Notes: generated from the sequence alone by a model not told the origin. A stretch of DNA of 15,165 nucleotides from Planctomicrobium sp. (GCA_029259835.1 JAJDEL010000409.1:1-15165); one strand, 5' to 3'; shown: positions 6,524 to 14,642, counted from the first letter of the stretch. Program-made: numbers and translations.

Positions 6524-7663
6524 TTAACAAGAGGAAAGGCCGCCCTCTTGGAGCGTCTGACGCACTAATTCTTCCGGAACATCTTCGACGAGTTCGACGT
6601 GGCCCATTTTCGTTGGCAGCACGAATCGTAGCATGCCACCGACGGTTTTCTTATCGAGCTTCATCCGACCGACGACATCCTCGATTGAGATCGCCGTTGG
6701 ATCAGCAAGATTTAATGGCAGCCCAACCGCTTCTAAGAGCCTCACCTGACGGTCGGTCAATGCCTGATCAACTCGGCCCAGTTTTTCGGCGAGTTTGCTG
6801 GCGTAGACCATTCCCATGGAGACGGCTTCGCCGTGTAACAATTCGCCGTAGCCAGTGAGTGCCTCGAAAGCATGGCAGTAGGTGTGTCCGTAGTTCAGGA
6901 CCGCTCGCAGGCCGGTGGTTTCATGCTCGTCTCGCTCAACGACGTATGCCTTTAATTCACAACACCGAGAGATAATTTTCTTCAGCACTTCTGAATCACG
7001 TTGCTGAATTGCACTCACATTCCCTTCGAGAAACGTAAAGAAGTCTGCATCGAGAATCACTCCGTACTTGATGACTTCTGCCAGCCCGGAGATGTATTCT
7101 CGATCTGGCAAAGTCTGGAACGCGTCTGTATCGATGAGAACGCCCAGTGGTTGGTGGAATGCTCCGATTAGGTTTTTTGCCTGAGCATGATTGATTCCAA
7201 CTTTGCCACCGACTGAACTATCAACATCGGCAAGAAGTGTTGTTGGAATCTGCACGAATGGCAGCCCGCGCGCAAACGTAGCCGCAACAAAACCACCAGC
7301 ATCGCCGACGACACCGCCACCAATCGAAATCACAACGGTCCGACGATCTGCCTGAAACTCGACAAGTTGATCCCATGCCTTGGAGATCACCTCGAGTCGC
7401 TTCGAACTTTCGCCCGGTTCCATTTGGAACGTCGTCGTCCGCCAGCCTGCTGCTGTAAGGTTCTTTGTCACGCTCTCTGCATAACTGGCAACGTTTTCAT
7501 CCGTCACTAAAAATGCGGAGGGATTGTCTCGTGCTCCACTCTTCGCCATGAGCCAGGCATGAATTTTTTCGGCCGACTCGTCAAGAAGCCCAGGACCGAT
7601 CACAATCTCATAGCTTCGATCACCCAGTGAAACCTGAACACTGTGAGAATTTTTAATCGTCAT
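6524..7663 (-). CDS. aroB: 3-dehydroquinate synthase
   Basis: The product is 379 residues, slightly longer than the usual 350-370. It converts DAHP to 3-dehydroquinate, the second step of the shikimate pathway, using NAD and a divalent metal in the cytoplasm. Visible motifs are the NAD-binding GGGVVGDAGGFVAATF (115-130), LLADVDSSVGGKVGINH (143-159) with Lys154, and the three metal ligands Glu196 (GLAEVIKYG), His260 (NYGHTYCHAFE) and His277 (LLHGEA). The Tyr and Cys in NYGHTYCH replace residues that are often Phe and Gly; the ligands are intact. The ATG at 7661-7663 starts the beta-strand N-terminus normal for the family, with no clear Shine-Dalgarno. No other shikimate gene is adjacent. The terminator of the upstream gene lies 50 bases before the start, so aroB probably has its own promoter or depends on readthrough. 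Confidence 0.97.
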   Translation of the reverse strand: MTIKNSHSVQVSLGDRSYEIVIGPGLLDESAEKIHAWLMAKSGARDNPSAFLVTDENVASYAESVTKNLTAAGWRTTTFQMEPGESSKRLEVISKAWDQLVEFQADRRTVVISIGGGVVGDAGGFVAATFARGLPFVQIPTTLLADVDSSVGGKVGINHAQAKNLIGAFHQPLGVLIDTDAFQTLPDREYISGLAEVIKYGVILDADFFTFLEGNVSAIQQRDSEVLKKIISRCCELKAYVVERDEHETTGLRAVLNYGHTYCHAFEALTGYGELLHGEAVSMGMVYASKLAEKLGRVDQALTDRQVRLLEAVGLPLNLADPTAISIEDVVGRMKLDKKTVGGMLRFVLPTKMGHVELVEDVPEELVRQTLQEGGLSSC

Positions 7664-7712
7664 GGTAAAGCAAATCGGAGCTAACGGTTATGAATGAGCG
7701 TAGACGGAAACG

Positions 7713-7756
7713 AAAAAGGCTGCGATGCACGGGAACGCTCCGTTACATCACAGCCT
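7713..7756 (-). terminator. Terminator of the Tyr/Gly/Cys-rich protein gene
   Basis: On the minus strand AGGCTG...CAGCCT (7751-7756 with 7717-7722) extends inward through CATC/GATG with one mismatch and then a short CCGT/ACGG stem. It is followed by TTTTT (A-tract 7713-7717 on the plus strand). It sits 52 bases past the 7809 stop and before aroB. Confidence 0.8.
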
Positions 7757-7808
7757 CTTGAGTCGATGAATTCAACGACGCGTCAAGTGTACGTCATTCG
7801 ATTTCGAA

Positions 7809-8354
7809 TTACCAACCGCAGCTCGAATAACCGAATGAACCGCAAGTTCCACATCCACTATGTGATCTGCGTAATGGACAGAGCGGTCCCAGCAACCCAC
7901 GACGCCTGCTCCCACATCCGTCAGAGAAGCAGGAAACTCTCGGCGAGCAACACGTTGGCGCACAAACCGGAGCACAAGGAGCCGTGACGACTGGTTGAAT
8001 AACGACAGGCGCACAAGTATTGCAACCACTCGCATGTCGTGATCCGTAGCTGACGTACTGTGTTGAACCCGCGTAAACAGTCGGGGTATAAGCATAAGGC
8101 GCGTAAGTTGACCAACCACCATAGTGCCCGCCTGGAGCGTAGCCGGAATGTGGACTCACTCCGTAATTTCCATAGTAACTGCCATATGATCGATGGCTGT
8201 AGCGGGCTCCGTAGTTGTAATAATCGTGGAAATAACTCGAAGAGTATCTCGCTCCAGAAAAGCACCACCCTCTCGCATGAGCCTGGGGGGCGTCCATTGT
8301 CAAAAACAGACCCAAAGTAAGGCAAAACATTGCCAGTGAACGGACTCGAAACAT
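7809..8354 (-). CDS. Secreted Tyr/Gly/Ser-rich protein with Cys-rich C-terminus
   Basis: The product is 181 residues. The ATG at 8352-8354 opens a signal peptide (MFRVRSLAMFCLTLGLFLTM, then Asp-Ala-Pro-Gln-Ala-His-Ala, likely cleavage near 27), with an AAAGGAA site eight bases upstream. Residues 35-105 are low-complexity Tyr, Gly and Ser with many aromatic repeats (SYGSYYGNYG, YAPYAYTPTVY). Residues 106-181 hold twelve of the mature chain's thirteen Cys, in CNTC, CAPVCAPTCC and GCGTCG groups. It has no catalytic motif that I can see. The make-up suggests a structural, disulfide-linked surface or wall protein; planctomycetes are known for Cys-rich outer-layer proteins, but membership in those families is not shown. 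It has its own terminator and a 326-base divergent upstream region, so it is probably monocistronic. Confidence 0.82.
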   Translation of the reverse strand: MFRVRSLAMFCLTLGLFLTMDAPQAHARGWCFSGARYSSSYFHDYYNYGARYSHRSYGSYYGNYGVSPHSGYAPGGHYGGWSTYAPYAYTPTVYAGSTQYVSYGSRHASGCNTCAPVVIQPVVTAPCAPVCAPTCCSPRVSCFSDGCGSRRRGLLGPLCPLRRSHSGCGTCGSFGYSSCGW

Positions 8355-8680
8355 TTGTTGTTCCTTTTTCGAAACATGTACTAACAGGATTGACCGAACA
8401 ACAATGTTAAAACAGGGAATTCAGGAAAGCAACGTAAGATACTAAACTTTGGAGTTCTTTACCGAAAAATCGACTCCTAACAGAAAAATATTGATCCACA
8501 CCGAAATGACTTTCGTAGCAACCATTGGATACTTTACAGACTGAATCCCGGAGCATTGACAATTCCACGGTCTCACGCGACAACAGACGTCCATTCTTAC
8601 GAAGGCTTTCCTTAACTGGCCCTAATTTACGAACACCGTTCCAACTCTGAGCGGTTGCCCTTAACTCGAAGTAAAAAACG
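8355..8680. other. Divergent intergenic region (Cys-rich protein / 559-residue protein)
   Basis: These 326 bases must hold promoters for two divergent exported-protein genes. A TTGACA hexamer at 8556-8561 could be a -35 box, but the expected -10 position reads GACAAC, so I do not call a promoter. An open frame on the minus strand across 8407-8826 overlaps the start of the plus-strand gene and has no recognisable protein features. No RNA gene or strong hairpin was seen. Confidence 0.55.
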
Positions 8681-10360
8681 ATGTTCAAAAAAACTCTTCT
8701 ATTTCTCGGGTTGAGCCTTATCGTCGGCTCTACCACATCTGCCCAGGACTCAGCTCTCGAACTATTCAGTAGCGATGTTGATGTTGTCGTCCGACTGGCG
8801 GAACCAGACAAAACGATTGAGAACATCGTCGCCCTTGTGAATGGTGCTCAGCCTGGATTTGGAGAAATTGCTCGCGGAGCCATTACTCCCAATCTAGGAC
8901 AAGCGATTTCGAACCCGAGCATGACAGGTGTTGACCAGTCTCGTGACTGGTATGTTGGAGCATACTCCAACGGGAAAGCGGAACCGTTGGTCGTCTTTGC
9001 GATTCCTGCTGTTGATGCTGACGATTTCGTAGCGGCTCTGGGCGATGGATTCAAATCTTCTGTGCATGGCAAGTATGTCTTCTACACCGATAAAGGTGAT
9101 CTGCCAGAAGTGCCGGAATCTTCAAAATCTTTAGCGAAATCAATGAGCGAAAGTGCTCAGAAAACGTTAGAGATGGGCGAGCTTTCGATTCACGTTAACT
9201 CCAAGCACCTCGTCGGCGTTTACGGTGACGAACTCGACACCGCTTACGACCAAGGTCTCGAAGGATTGAATCAACTGCGATTTGCAATGCCTCAAGACTC
9301 AGGAGTGAACCTGGGGCCTATCATCGAAATGTATGGTGCAATGGTGGAGAAACTCTTTCAAGGAGTTAAAGATTCAAAGTCGCTGACAGTTGCAGTTTCA
9401 CTCGGCGCAGAAGGAGTTCGAATTGAAGAATACGTTGAATTTAGCAACGGTTCAAAGTCCGCACGAAAACTTGCTGAGTTACCAACCTCGGACATGTCGG
9501 ACCTGGTCCGACTGCCTCAAGGAGCGTTCACTTACTACGGAATGAGCGGAGGCATGTCGGAGCTGATTAAATGGAGCATGGACCTGACTGCTGGGATGGC
9601 TGAAAACGACGAAACTCGCGATAAGCTGAAGAAAGCGTTTGTCACTCTTGATGAAGTGAAATTTGGAGCCATGGTCGGAAGCATGACGCTGACCGACTCA
9701 GAAGATGGCATGATTCAGGCCACAAGTATTGCACGCGTGGATCCTGTCGTGAAATTCAGAGACTACATGTACGCCAGCATGAAAGTGATGAACGGAATCA
9801 AGTTACCTGGTATGACGCAGACCAGCACAATTAAGAAAGAAGCCGAAACATACGGCGACCACAAGGCAGACATTGTGACAGTCAAACAGGAATATGACGA
9901 GAATTTCCCGCAAGCGGAAATGCAGGAGAAAATGCAGAAAATGATGTTTGGACCTGCCGGGATTCAATCGCGAATTCTCTACATGGATAATTTGTACTTA
10001 ACAGTCATGGGCGGTGGTCCTGACGCAACGAAAAAAGCTGTGGAAGGACTCGACAGTTCCAGTAATGATGGAATCGCCGAACCGCGAAAAGTTCTCATGG
10101 ATAAAGCGAATATGATTGTTTTGTTTGATCTTCCAGGTGGAGTTGCGGCAGGATTAAAAATCGCTTCTCAAATGGATGAATTTCCAATTCCTCTCGATAG
10201 CCAGATGATCGACAATTTGAATCTGTCACCATCATTCATCGGATTCGGAATCGCTGCGGAAGAGAACGCATTCCGCTGCCGAACAGACATTCCCATCAAG
10301 CAAATCCAAGGAATCTCCAAGCTCGGTATGCTGTTCGCTGGAATGAGAAACCAACTATAG
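8681..10360 (+). CDS. Exported 559-residue protein of unknown function
   Basis: The ATG opens a signal peptide (MFKKTLLFLGLSLIVGSTTS, likely cleaved after Ala-Gln near residue 22). The mature chain is acidic, soluble-looking and has no membrane segment. It contains several short beta-type hydrophobic runs separated by helical stretches, such as SLTVAVSLGAEGVRIEEYVEF, LYLTVMGGGPDATKKAVEGL and NMIVLFDLPGGVAAGLKIAS. The region EMQEKMQKMMFG is Met-rich. The layout resembles large planctomycete exported proteins annotated only as hypothetical or DUF3352-like, but I cannot confirm a family. No catalytic motif is seen, and Cys is almost absent (one near the C-terminus), unlike the neighbour upstream. 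A terminator follows 43 bases after the stop, so it is likely transcribed alone. Confidence 0.85.
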   Translation: MFKKTLLFLGLSLIVGSTTSAQDSALELFSSDVDVVVRLAEPDKTIENIVALVNGAQPGFGEIARGAITPNLGQAISNPSMTGVDQSRDWYVGAYSNGKAEPLVVFAIPAVDADDFVAALGDGFKSSVHGKYVFYTDKGDLPEVPESSKSLAKSMSESAQKTLEMGELSIHVNSKHLVGVYGDELDTAYDQGLEGLNQLRFAMPQDSGVNLGPIIEMYGAMVEKLFQGVKDSKSLTVAVSLGAEGVRIEEYVEFSNGSKSARKLAELPTSDMSDLVRLPQGAFTYYGMSGGMSELIKWSMDLTAGMAENDETRDKLKKAFVTLDEVKFGAMVGSMTLTDSEDGMIQATSIARVDPVVKFRDYMYASMKVMNGIKLPGMTQTSTIKKEAETYGDHKADIVTVKQEYDENFPQAEMQEKMQKMMFGPAGIQSRILYMDNLYLTVMGGGPDATKKAVEGLDSSSNDGIAEPRKVLMDKANMIVLFDLPGGVAAGLKIASQMDEFPIPLDSQMIDNLNLSPSFIGFGIAAEENAFRCRTDIPIKQIQGISKLGMLFAGMRNQL

Positions 10361-10402
10361 AGGGCAAGGGTTTAGAGAGTGAGTGGCAAGGGAATCTCGT
10401 TT

Positions 10403-10441
10403 GAGAGGCGTTGAGGGAAACTTCAACGCCTCTCTTCTTTT
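10403..10441 (+). terminator. Strong terminator of the 559-residue protein gene
   Basis: GAGAGGCGTTGA (10403-10414) and TCAACGCCTCTC (10423-10434) pair perfectly over 12 bases with an 8-base loop, followed by TTCTTTT. It lies between the plus-strand stop at 10360 and the convergent stop of holA at 10451. Confidence 0.92.
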
Positions 10442-10450
10442 ATTGCCTCT

Positions 10451-11461
10451 TTACAGGTCGGAACTGCCGGCGAGCCAAAGAACGAGTTGTTCCATTTGTA
10501 AATGATCTGGCAAGCGACTTCCACCTTTCAGATGGAAGTCGGCTTGAGCGAGTCGATTCAAGATTCGCTCTGCTCTTGGTCGGCGAATACGGCGCAGATA
10601 CTGCTGCATCGCGTCGACTTCCTTGTAATAGACCCCGGCCTCTTTCAGTGCTGCCGGGAGTGGTTTCCCTCGCCGGGAAAGTTCCGTCGCTTGCGCGACT
10701 TTCTTGAAGACATAATTCATTCCACCGAGAATTTTCTGCGGAGCTTCACCAGCATTCAACAATTTCCGAAGACAATTTAAGGCCAGATCAACTTGACCAT
10801 CGCGGACAGCGTTAATCATGGTCCATGTTGTTTCGGCTTTCCAACCTCCAACAAGCGTCCGCACATCTTCGGCCCCAATTTTTTCTCGGTCCCCAACATA
10901 TGCTGCCAGCTTTTGCAATTCCTGATCGAGCAAACCCAAGCCAGACCCGGCAAGTTCGGTCATCAATTGAGCGGCATCGCGGGTGAGATGTTTCTCGTAT
11001 TCTTCTGTCGCCTGCCTGGTGAGCCAGCCAGTGAGCCGTCCGCCGGTCAGTTCCGCACATTCGACAGCCAATCCTTTCTTCGCAACTTTCTTTGCCAGCT
11101 TCGTGTTGCCAGGCCATTTTTTGACTTCGAGGACCAGCTTTGACTTGCCAACCGGTTTTTCGGCGAATGATTCGAGTTGAGGTCGGTTTGCCGAAACAAA
11201 TTCGTCGGCCTGTTCAACGACGACGATCTTCGAAGGCGAAAACATCGACACCATCTGCACTTCATCACGCACCGTGCGAAAGTCGACGTCTTTGCCAGTA
11301 AAGCGGGTCAGCCCGATTGCATCTTCAATAGAAGACTCCAGCAACTCTTGACACAGCGCCGTCAGAACGGACGTTTTCAAATGTGATTCCGCTCCAAACA
11401 ACACGACCATCGTCGCTGCCTGAGCTTGATCGGCTTGCTTGACAAATTCCGTCGCGTGCAT
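10451..11461 (-). CDS. holA: DNA polymerase III subunit delta
   Basis: The product is 336 residues from the ATG at 11459-11461; a TTG two codons upstream is possible but less likely. Delta is the clamp-loader subunit that opens the beta sliding clamp during replication. The length is normal for the family. Recognisable parts are the N-terminal strand and loop VVLFGAESHLKTSVL, a segment FSPSKIVVVEQADEF in the position of the family's core AAA+ fold, and the hallmark helical stretch GLGLLDQELQKLAAYVGD followed by EKIGAEDVRTLVGGW, which leads into the C-terminal collar domain. The C-terminus (MQQYLRRIRRPRAERILNRL then ADFHLKGG) also fits. Delta lacks functional ATP motifs, as expected here. No Shine-Dalgarno is evident. 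The genes often near holA (lptE, leuS, rpsT) are not present. Confidence 0.92.
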   Translation of the reverse strand: MHATEFVKQADQAQAATMVVLFGAESHLKTSVLTALCQELLESSIEDAIGLTRFTGKDVDFRTVRDEVQMVSMFSPSKIVVVEQADEFVSANRPQLESFAEKPVGKSKLVLEVKKWPGNTKLAKKVAKKGLAVECAELTGGRLTGWLTRQATEEYEKHLTRDAAQLMTELAGSGLGLLDQELQKLAAYVGDREKIGAEDVRTLVGGWKAETTWTMINAVRDGQVDLALNCLRKLLNAGEAPQKILGGMNYVFKKVAQATELSRRGKPLPAALKEAGVYYKEVDAMQQYLRRIRRPRAERILNRLAQADFHLKGGSRLPDHLQMEQLVLWLAGSSDL

Positions 11462-11738
11462 GAGCAAAAATGACCGGTCAGTTGTTGAAGTTCGAGGAAA
11501 TGACGCTGCTTCATTGCTTCCAGAAACCAGCTTGGAACGAGAGCATCACCTCCGCGAATAGTAGTCGTTTGGACTGCGTCGACGCAAATCGAGGAGAAAG
11601 GTGTCAGCGATAGTACGGCCTCGGACCTCACTGATTTCCTGTTGACCGTTCTTTTCTAGTCGGCAAATGGGTATGTTCAGGCGTATTCAGGCTGCCAATG
11701 CCCCGCCCAAAAACAAGACTTGAGAAAGGTCTTTCCAA

Positions 11739-12704
11739 ATGATTCCTTCCGCTTCAACACGTTCCACTCTCACCATGCTTCAAGTATTCAGTGTCGGCGT
11801 CATGCTGTTCCTGACTTCTCATGCAACCGCAGAGGAAATCACGCATGGGTTTCTGGCGTGTGGTCAAAAAACGTACATCGTCGATGGTTCTGGAAAAAAG
11901 ATATGGACCTATCCGACTTCGACGCGAGATGGTTACGTGCTGCCTAACGGAAATATCCTGCTGGCTGTGAACAAATCGAAACTCTACCCCGGTGGAGCGG
12001 CGATTGAAGTGACTCGCGATGGTCAGGAAACATTGATCTGGAAAGGGACTCAAAGTGAAGTCAATTCCGTTCAACCGACTGCGGACAACTCCTACGTGCT
12101 CACCGAGGCGGGTCCGAATCCGCGGTTGCTAGAAGTGAATCGTTCCGGAAAAATACTCGTCGAATTTCCGTTGCAGTGCCAGAAACAGAATCATCACATG
12201 GAAACCCGCATGGCTCGCAAATTAGCGGACGGCACCTACCTGGCACCGCATCTTCTGGACTTCGCCGTGAAAAATTATGACAGTGACGGGAAAGTCCTCA
12301 ACGTTTTCGACACGACCGTTCCTGGCGATCCGGATCACAAAACTCACTCCTGGCCCTTCACTGCAATCAGACATCAGAAAAATCGAACGCTCGTCAACTG
12401 CACGCACGGAAATCGTGTCGTCGAATTTGACGAAAAAGGAAAGGTCGTCTGGCAATTGACGAACGAAGACCTTCCTGGTGACTGGCTGCAAGACCCTTGT
12501 GGCGCTCAAGTGCTACCGAACGGGAATTTTGTGATCACCAGTTACGCCGGCGGGCGCAAAGATCCGAACGCTCCGAAACTCATTGAAGTCAATCGAAACA
12601 AAGAAGTTGTCTGGACTTACAAAAACGGAGAGAAAGTCGGCATCCATCATTTCCAAATTCTCGATACAAACGGCAATAAGCTGAGTGGACCCCCACTCAA
12701 GTAA
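11739..12704 (+). CDS. Exported beta-propeller protein (PQQ-like/arylsulfotransferase-type repeats)
   Basis: The product is 321 residues. The start at 11739 has a GAGAAAGG-like site nine bases upstream; an ATG at 11775 would begin directly at the signal core (MLQVFSVGVMLFLTSHATAE) and is an alternative. The mature chain is made of repeating propeller blades with Asn-Gly or Asp-Gly turns and Trp/Tyr at strand ends: VLPNGNILLAV, LLEVNRSGKILVEFPL, VVEFDEKGKVVWQLT, VLPNGNFVITSY and LIEVNRNKEVVWTYK. This is typical of PQQ-like and arylsulfotransferase-type propellers. No catalytic residues can be assigned by eye, so a binding or scaffold role is as likely as an enzyme. It would act in the periplasm. 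The repeat/hairpin element lies just downstream. Confidence 0.82.
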   Translation: MIPSASTRSTLTMLQVFSVGVMLFLTSHATAEEITHGFLACGQKTYIVDGSGKKIWTYPTSTRDGYVLPNGNILLAVNKSKLYPGGAAIEVTRDGQETLIWKGTQSEVNSVQPTADNSYVLTEAGPNPRLLEVNRSGKILVEFPLQCQKQNHHMETRMARKLADGTYLAPHLLDFAVKNYDSDGKVLNVFDTTVPGDPDHKTHSWPFTAIRHQKNRTLVNCTHGNRVVEFDEKGKVVWQLTNEDLPGDWLQDPCGAQVLPNGNFVITSYAGGRKDPNAPKLIEVNRNKEVVWTYKNGEKVGIHHFQILDTNGNKLSGPPLK

Positions 12705-12720
12705 ACACGCACTGAGGTTC

Positions 12721-12843
12721 CCCCGGTGGATCACCGGAGGCTAAGTGAAACAGACTCACATGCAAGGCGAGACTCTGTTTTTTACATTTACACTTAGCCA
12801 CCGGGTCAATGACCGGTGGAAACTAAGCCAGCGAGTGAAACAG
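12721..12843. repeat. Nested hairpin / REP-like repeat element
   Basis: The stretch holds a small palindrome CCGGTG-gat-CACCGG (12723-12737), a 9-base pair GGCTAAGTG (12739-12747) with CACTTAGCC (12791-12799), inside it AAACAGA (12748-12754) with TCTGTTT (12774-12780), and a second palindrome CCACCGG (12798-12804) with CCGGTGG (12813-12819). AGTGAAACAG recurs exactly 90 bases apart (12744-12753 and 12834-12843), beside CTAAG in both places. The two ends are therefore imperfect inverted copies with a third partial copy. This is the build of a REP- or MITE-like dispersed element; no transposase is present. Confidence 0.65.
12748..12783 (+). terminator. Terminator-like hairpin inside the repeat element
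   Basis: AAACAGA and TCTGTTT form a 7-base stem and the T run continues to 12783 (nine bases with six T in a row). It lies 43 bases after the propeller-gene stop and could end that transcript. The stem has little GC, so it would be weak without the outer pairing of the repeat. Confidence 0.45.
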
Positions 12844-12915
12844 TTACGAATCGAAAACAAACTGCTGTGCAACATGAGTGCGAATATCACTCATTTCTTC
12901 TCCCAGCCCCAACGT

Positions 12916-12920
12916 GAGGA
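12916..12920 (+). promoter_or_regulatory. Shine-Dalgarno GAGGA deciding the GTG start at 12928
   Basis: GAGGA lies seven bases before GTG at 12928-12930. That start puts the twin-arginine motif six residues from the N-terminus. An earlier GTG at 12745 in the same frame sits inside the repeat element and is very unlikely to be used. Confidence 0.65.
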
Positions 12921-12927
12921 CCTCCCT

Positions 12928-14208
12928 GTGAATACGAATCGACGAACTTTTCTGGCTCAGGCTTCTGCGGTTGCTGCGAGTCCTTTGCTTGGCTCGTATT
13001 CGCTCCTAGGTGCTGCGGAGAATTCACCGAAGAAAAAAATTGCGTTTCTTGGAACGACCGTCTATCAACACTCCCACGCGCAACACATTCTAGACCGACT
13101 CGCGCTCGGTTACTCATGGAACGGAGCTTGGCAAAACCCGCGTTTGGATATTGCCTCTGTTTATATCGCCCAAACGCCTGAGAATGACCTGAGTCAAGAT
13201 CGCATCGAACGTTATCAGCTCAAGCAATACTCAAGCATCGCCGACTCTCTCACGCTCGGCACCGGAAAACTTGCCGTTGATGGAGTTGTCCTGATCGGTG
13301 AACATGGCGACTACCCGATGAACGAGAAAGGGCAAAAGCTTTACCCGCGATACAAATGGTTCAAAGAATGCGTGAAGGTCTTTGAAACCAGCGGTCGCGC
13401 CGTTCCGATTTTTAATGACAAACATCTTTCTACAAACTGGAAAGAGTGCGCGGAAATGGTCGCCGACTCCAAGCGGCTGGACTTCCCGTTTCTCGCTGGG
13501 TCATCACTCCCGGTCACTCGCCGCTTCCCGGCAATAGATATCCCGCATGGGACACCGATGAGTGAAAGTGTTTGTGTTGCCTACGGTGGTGCGGACAGCT
13601 ATGACATTCACGCTTTGGAAACAGCGCAGTGCATGTCCGAACGACGAAAAGGTGGCGAAGTCGGCATCCGCAGCGTTCATGCTCTTGAAGGCCCTCAAAT
13701 GTGGGAAGAACTTGCAAAACCGGAACGTGCAAACACACGCAAACTCATGGTCGCGGCATTGACTCGCAGCCACAATCTCCCTGTGAAAGGTGGCTACTAC
13801 ACCGACCGCATTACGTTTGATTGGGCTCGAAAAGTATTCCCGACGGGTCGGGCGTACTTCATCGAACATCTCGATGGTTTCCGCACCACGATGGTTCAAG
13901 TCGCAATCCACGATTTTAATTATGCTGGAATGAGATCAGACAATGATGAGATCATCTCATGCCAGATGTATCTCCCGATGCCAAATCAAGGCTCTTCAAC
14001 TGCCGATTTTTTTCACCCACTGACGCATCACATCGAAGAAATGATCCTCACCGGAAAGGCCGCTTATCCAGTGGAAAGAACTTTACTCACCTCCGGCATG
14101 ACTCTCGCCGCCGTCGAGTCTTTACACCGCGGACAAGTCCTCATCAATACTCCGCAAATGAACGTCCGCTATCAAGTCGATCCAAAGTCGACGTTTTGGG
14201 ACAATTGA
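12928..14208 (+). CDS. Tat-exported Gfo/Idh-like protein of unknown function
   Basis: From the GTG start the product is 426 residues. It opens with a twin-arginine signal, NRRTFLAQASAVAASPLL, so it is probably exported folded. After cleavage comes KKIAFLGTTVYQHSHAQHIL, a Rossmann-like beta strand with a changed Gly pattern, then GVVLIGEHGDYPMNEKGQKLYPR, FNDKHLS and FPFLAGSSLPVTRRFP. I recall this conserved set from uncharacterised planctomycete proteins that are distant relatives of Gfo/Idh/MocA oxidoreductases. The classical GxGxxG and the E-K-P motif are not seen, so NAD(P) binding is doubtful. Frequent His and Asp residues (EHGD, SYDIHA, HPLTHHIEE) could make a metal site; that is inference. 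It follows the propeller gene on the same strand, but the hairpin element lies between them, so joint transcription is uncertain. Confidence 0.8.
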   Translation: MNTNRRTFLAQASAVAASPLLGSYSLLGAAENSPKKKIAFLGTTVYQHSHAQHILDRLALGYSWNGAWQNPRLDIASVYIAQTPENDLSQDRIERYQLKQYSSIADSLTLGTGKLAVDGVVLIGEHGDYPMNEKGQKLYPRYKWFKECVKVFETSGRAVPIFNDKHLSTNWKECAEMVADSKRLDFPFLAGSSLPVTRRFPAIDIPHGTPMSESVCVAYGGADSYDIHALETAQCMSERRKGGEVGIRSVHALEGPQMWEELAKPERANTRKLMVAALTRSHNLPVKGGYYTDRITFDWARKVFPTGRAYFIEHLDGFRTTMVQVAIHDFNYAGMRSDNDEIISCQMYLPMPNQGSSTADFFHPLTHHIEEMILTGKAAYPVERTLLTSGMTLAAVESLHRGQVLINTPQMNVRYQVDPKSTFWDN

Positions 14209-14237
14209 GGTTTGCCACCGCCCTTTTCATCCGGCTA

Positions 14238-14266
14238 CTCAAAGAATGTGCTTGAGATTTTCCTTT
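14238..14266 (+). terminator. Weak terminator candidate after the Tat-exported protein
   Basis: CTCAA (14238-14242) and TTGAG (14252-14256) pair around a 9-base loop and are followed by a T-rich stretch (14258-14266). It lies 30 bases after the stop at 14208. The stem is short and low in GC. Confidence 0.35.
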
Positions 14267-14342
14267 AGGAACAGTCCCGTAATAAATCACCGATTTAGGC
14301 GACATCTCCGTGGTGTGATGATTACCGATCGAAAGCACTGAA

Positions 14343-14642
14343 CTAAAGATCGACCTCAATGACGACACGAAACTGCTCCCTAAGTTGCAGCCACTCACCA
14401 AACTTACGGACCGTACAAAGACCTTCGACTTTCTGCTCGATTCGGGACTCGTTTCCTCGCAATAGATCGACAAACACTGTGTCGATCCGCACTGTATAGC
14501 TGACATCATAGATCGAAACGCTCAGTGTCGATTGAAGAAGCCACTCGGCCCCTACGCCTTCAAACTCGCGCACTGACTCCGTCGAACTGTGATGATAGAG
14601 ACAGAGACGGAAGGAAACGATTGAACGTAGATCATCAGACAT
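14343..14642 (-). CDS. Small protein of unknown function
   Basis: The product is 99 residues from the ATG at 14640-14642, with AAGG eight bases upstream. It has no signal peptide or membrane segment. The sequence is mostly hydrophobic/charged alternation that fits beta strands, such as STLSVSIYDVSYTVRIDTVFV (about 37-58) and the ending REQFRVVIEVDL, with a short acidic-basic middle (LRGNESRIEQKVEG). I do not recognise the family. Protein-like composition, a fair Shine-Dalgarno and the lack of a competing gene on the plus strand support it as real. It lies downstream of the tail-collar gene on the same strand, 151 bases away, so they could be co-transcribed. Confidence 0.6.
   Translation of the reverse strand: MSDDLRSIVSFRLCLYHHSSTESVREFEGVGAEWLLQSTLSVSIYDVSYTVRIDTVFVDLLRGNESRIEQKVEGLCTVRKFGEWLQLREQFRVVIEVDL

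Noticed and set aside
7694..7987. Plus-strand frame of 97 codons opposite the Cys-rich protein
   Set aside because: It overlaps the terminator and the 3' end of the well-supported minus-strand gene and has no protein features.
11462..11738. Possible short gene upstream of holA (frame 11377-11631, minus)
   Set aside because: It overlaps holA in another frame, needs a GTG start without a ribosome site and shows no protein-like pattern. I see no other gene or RNA in this 277-base gap.
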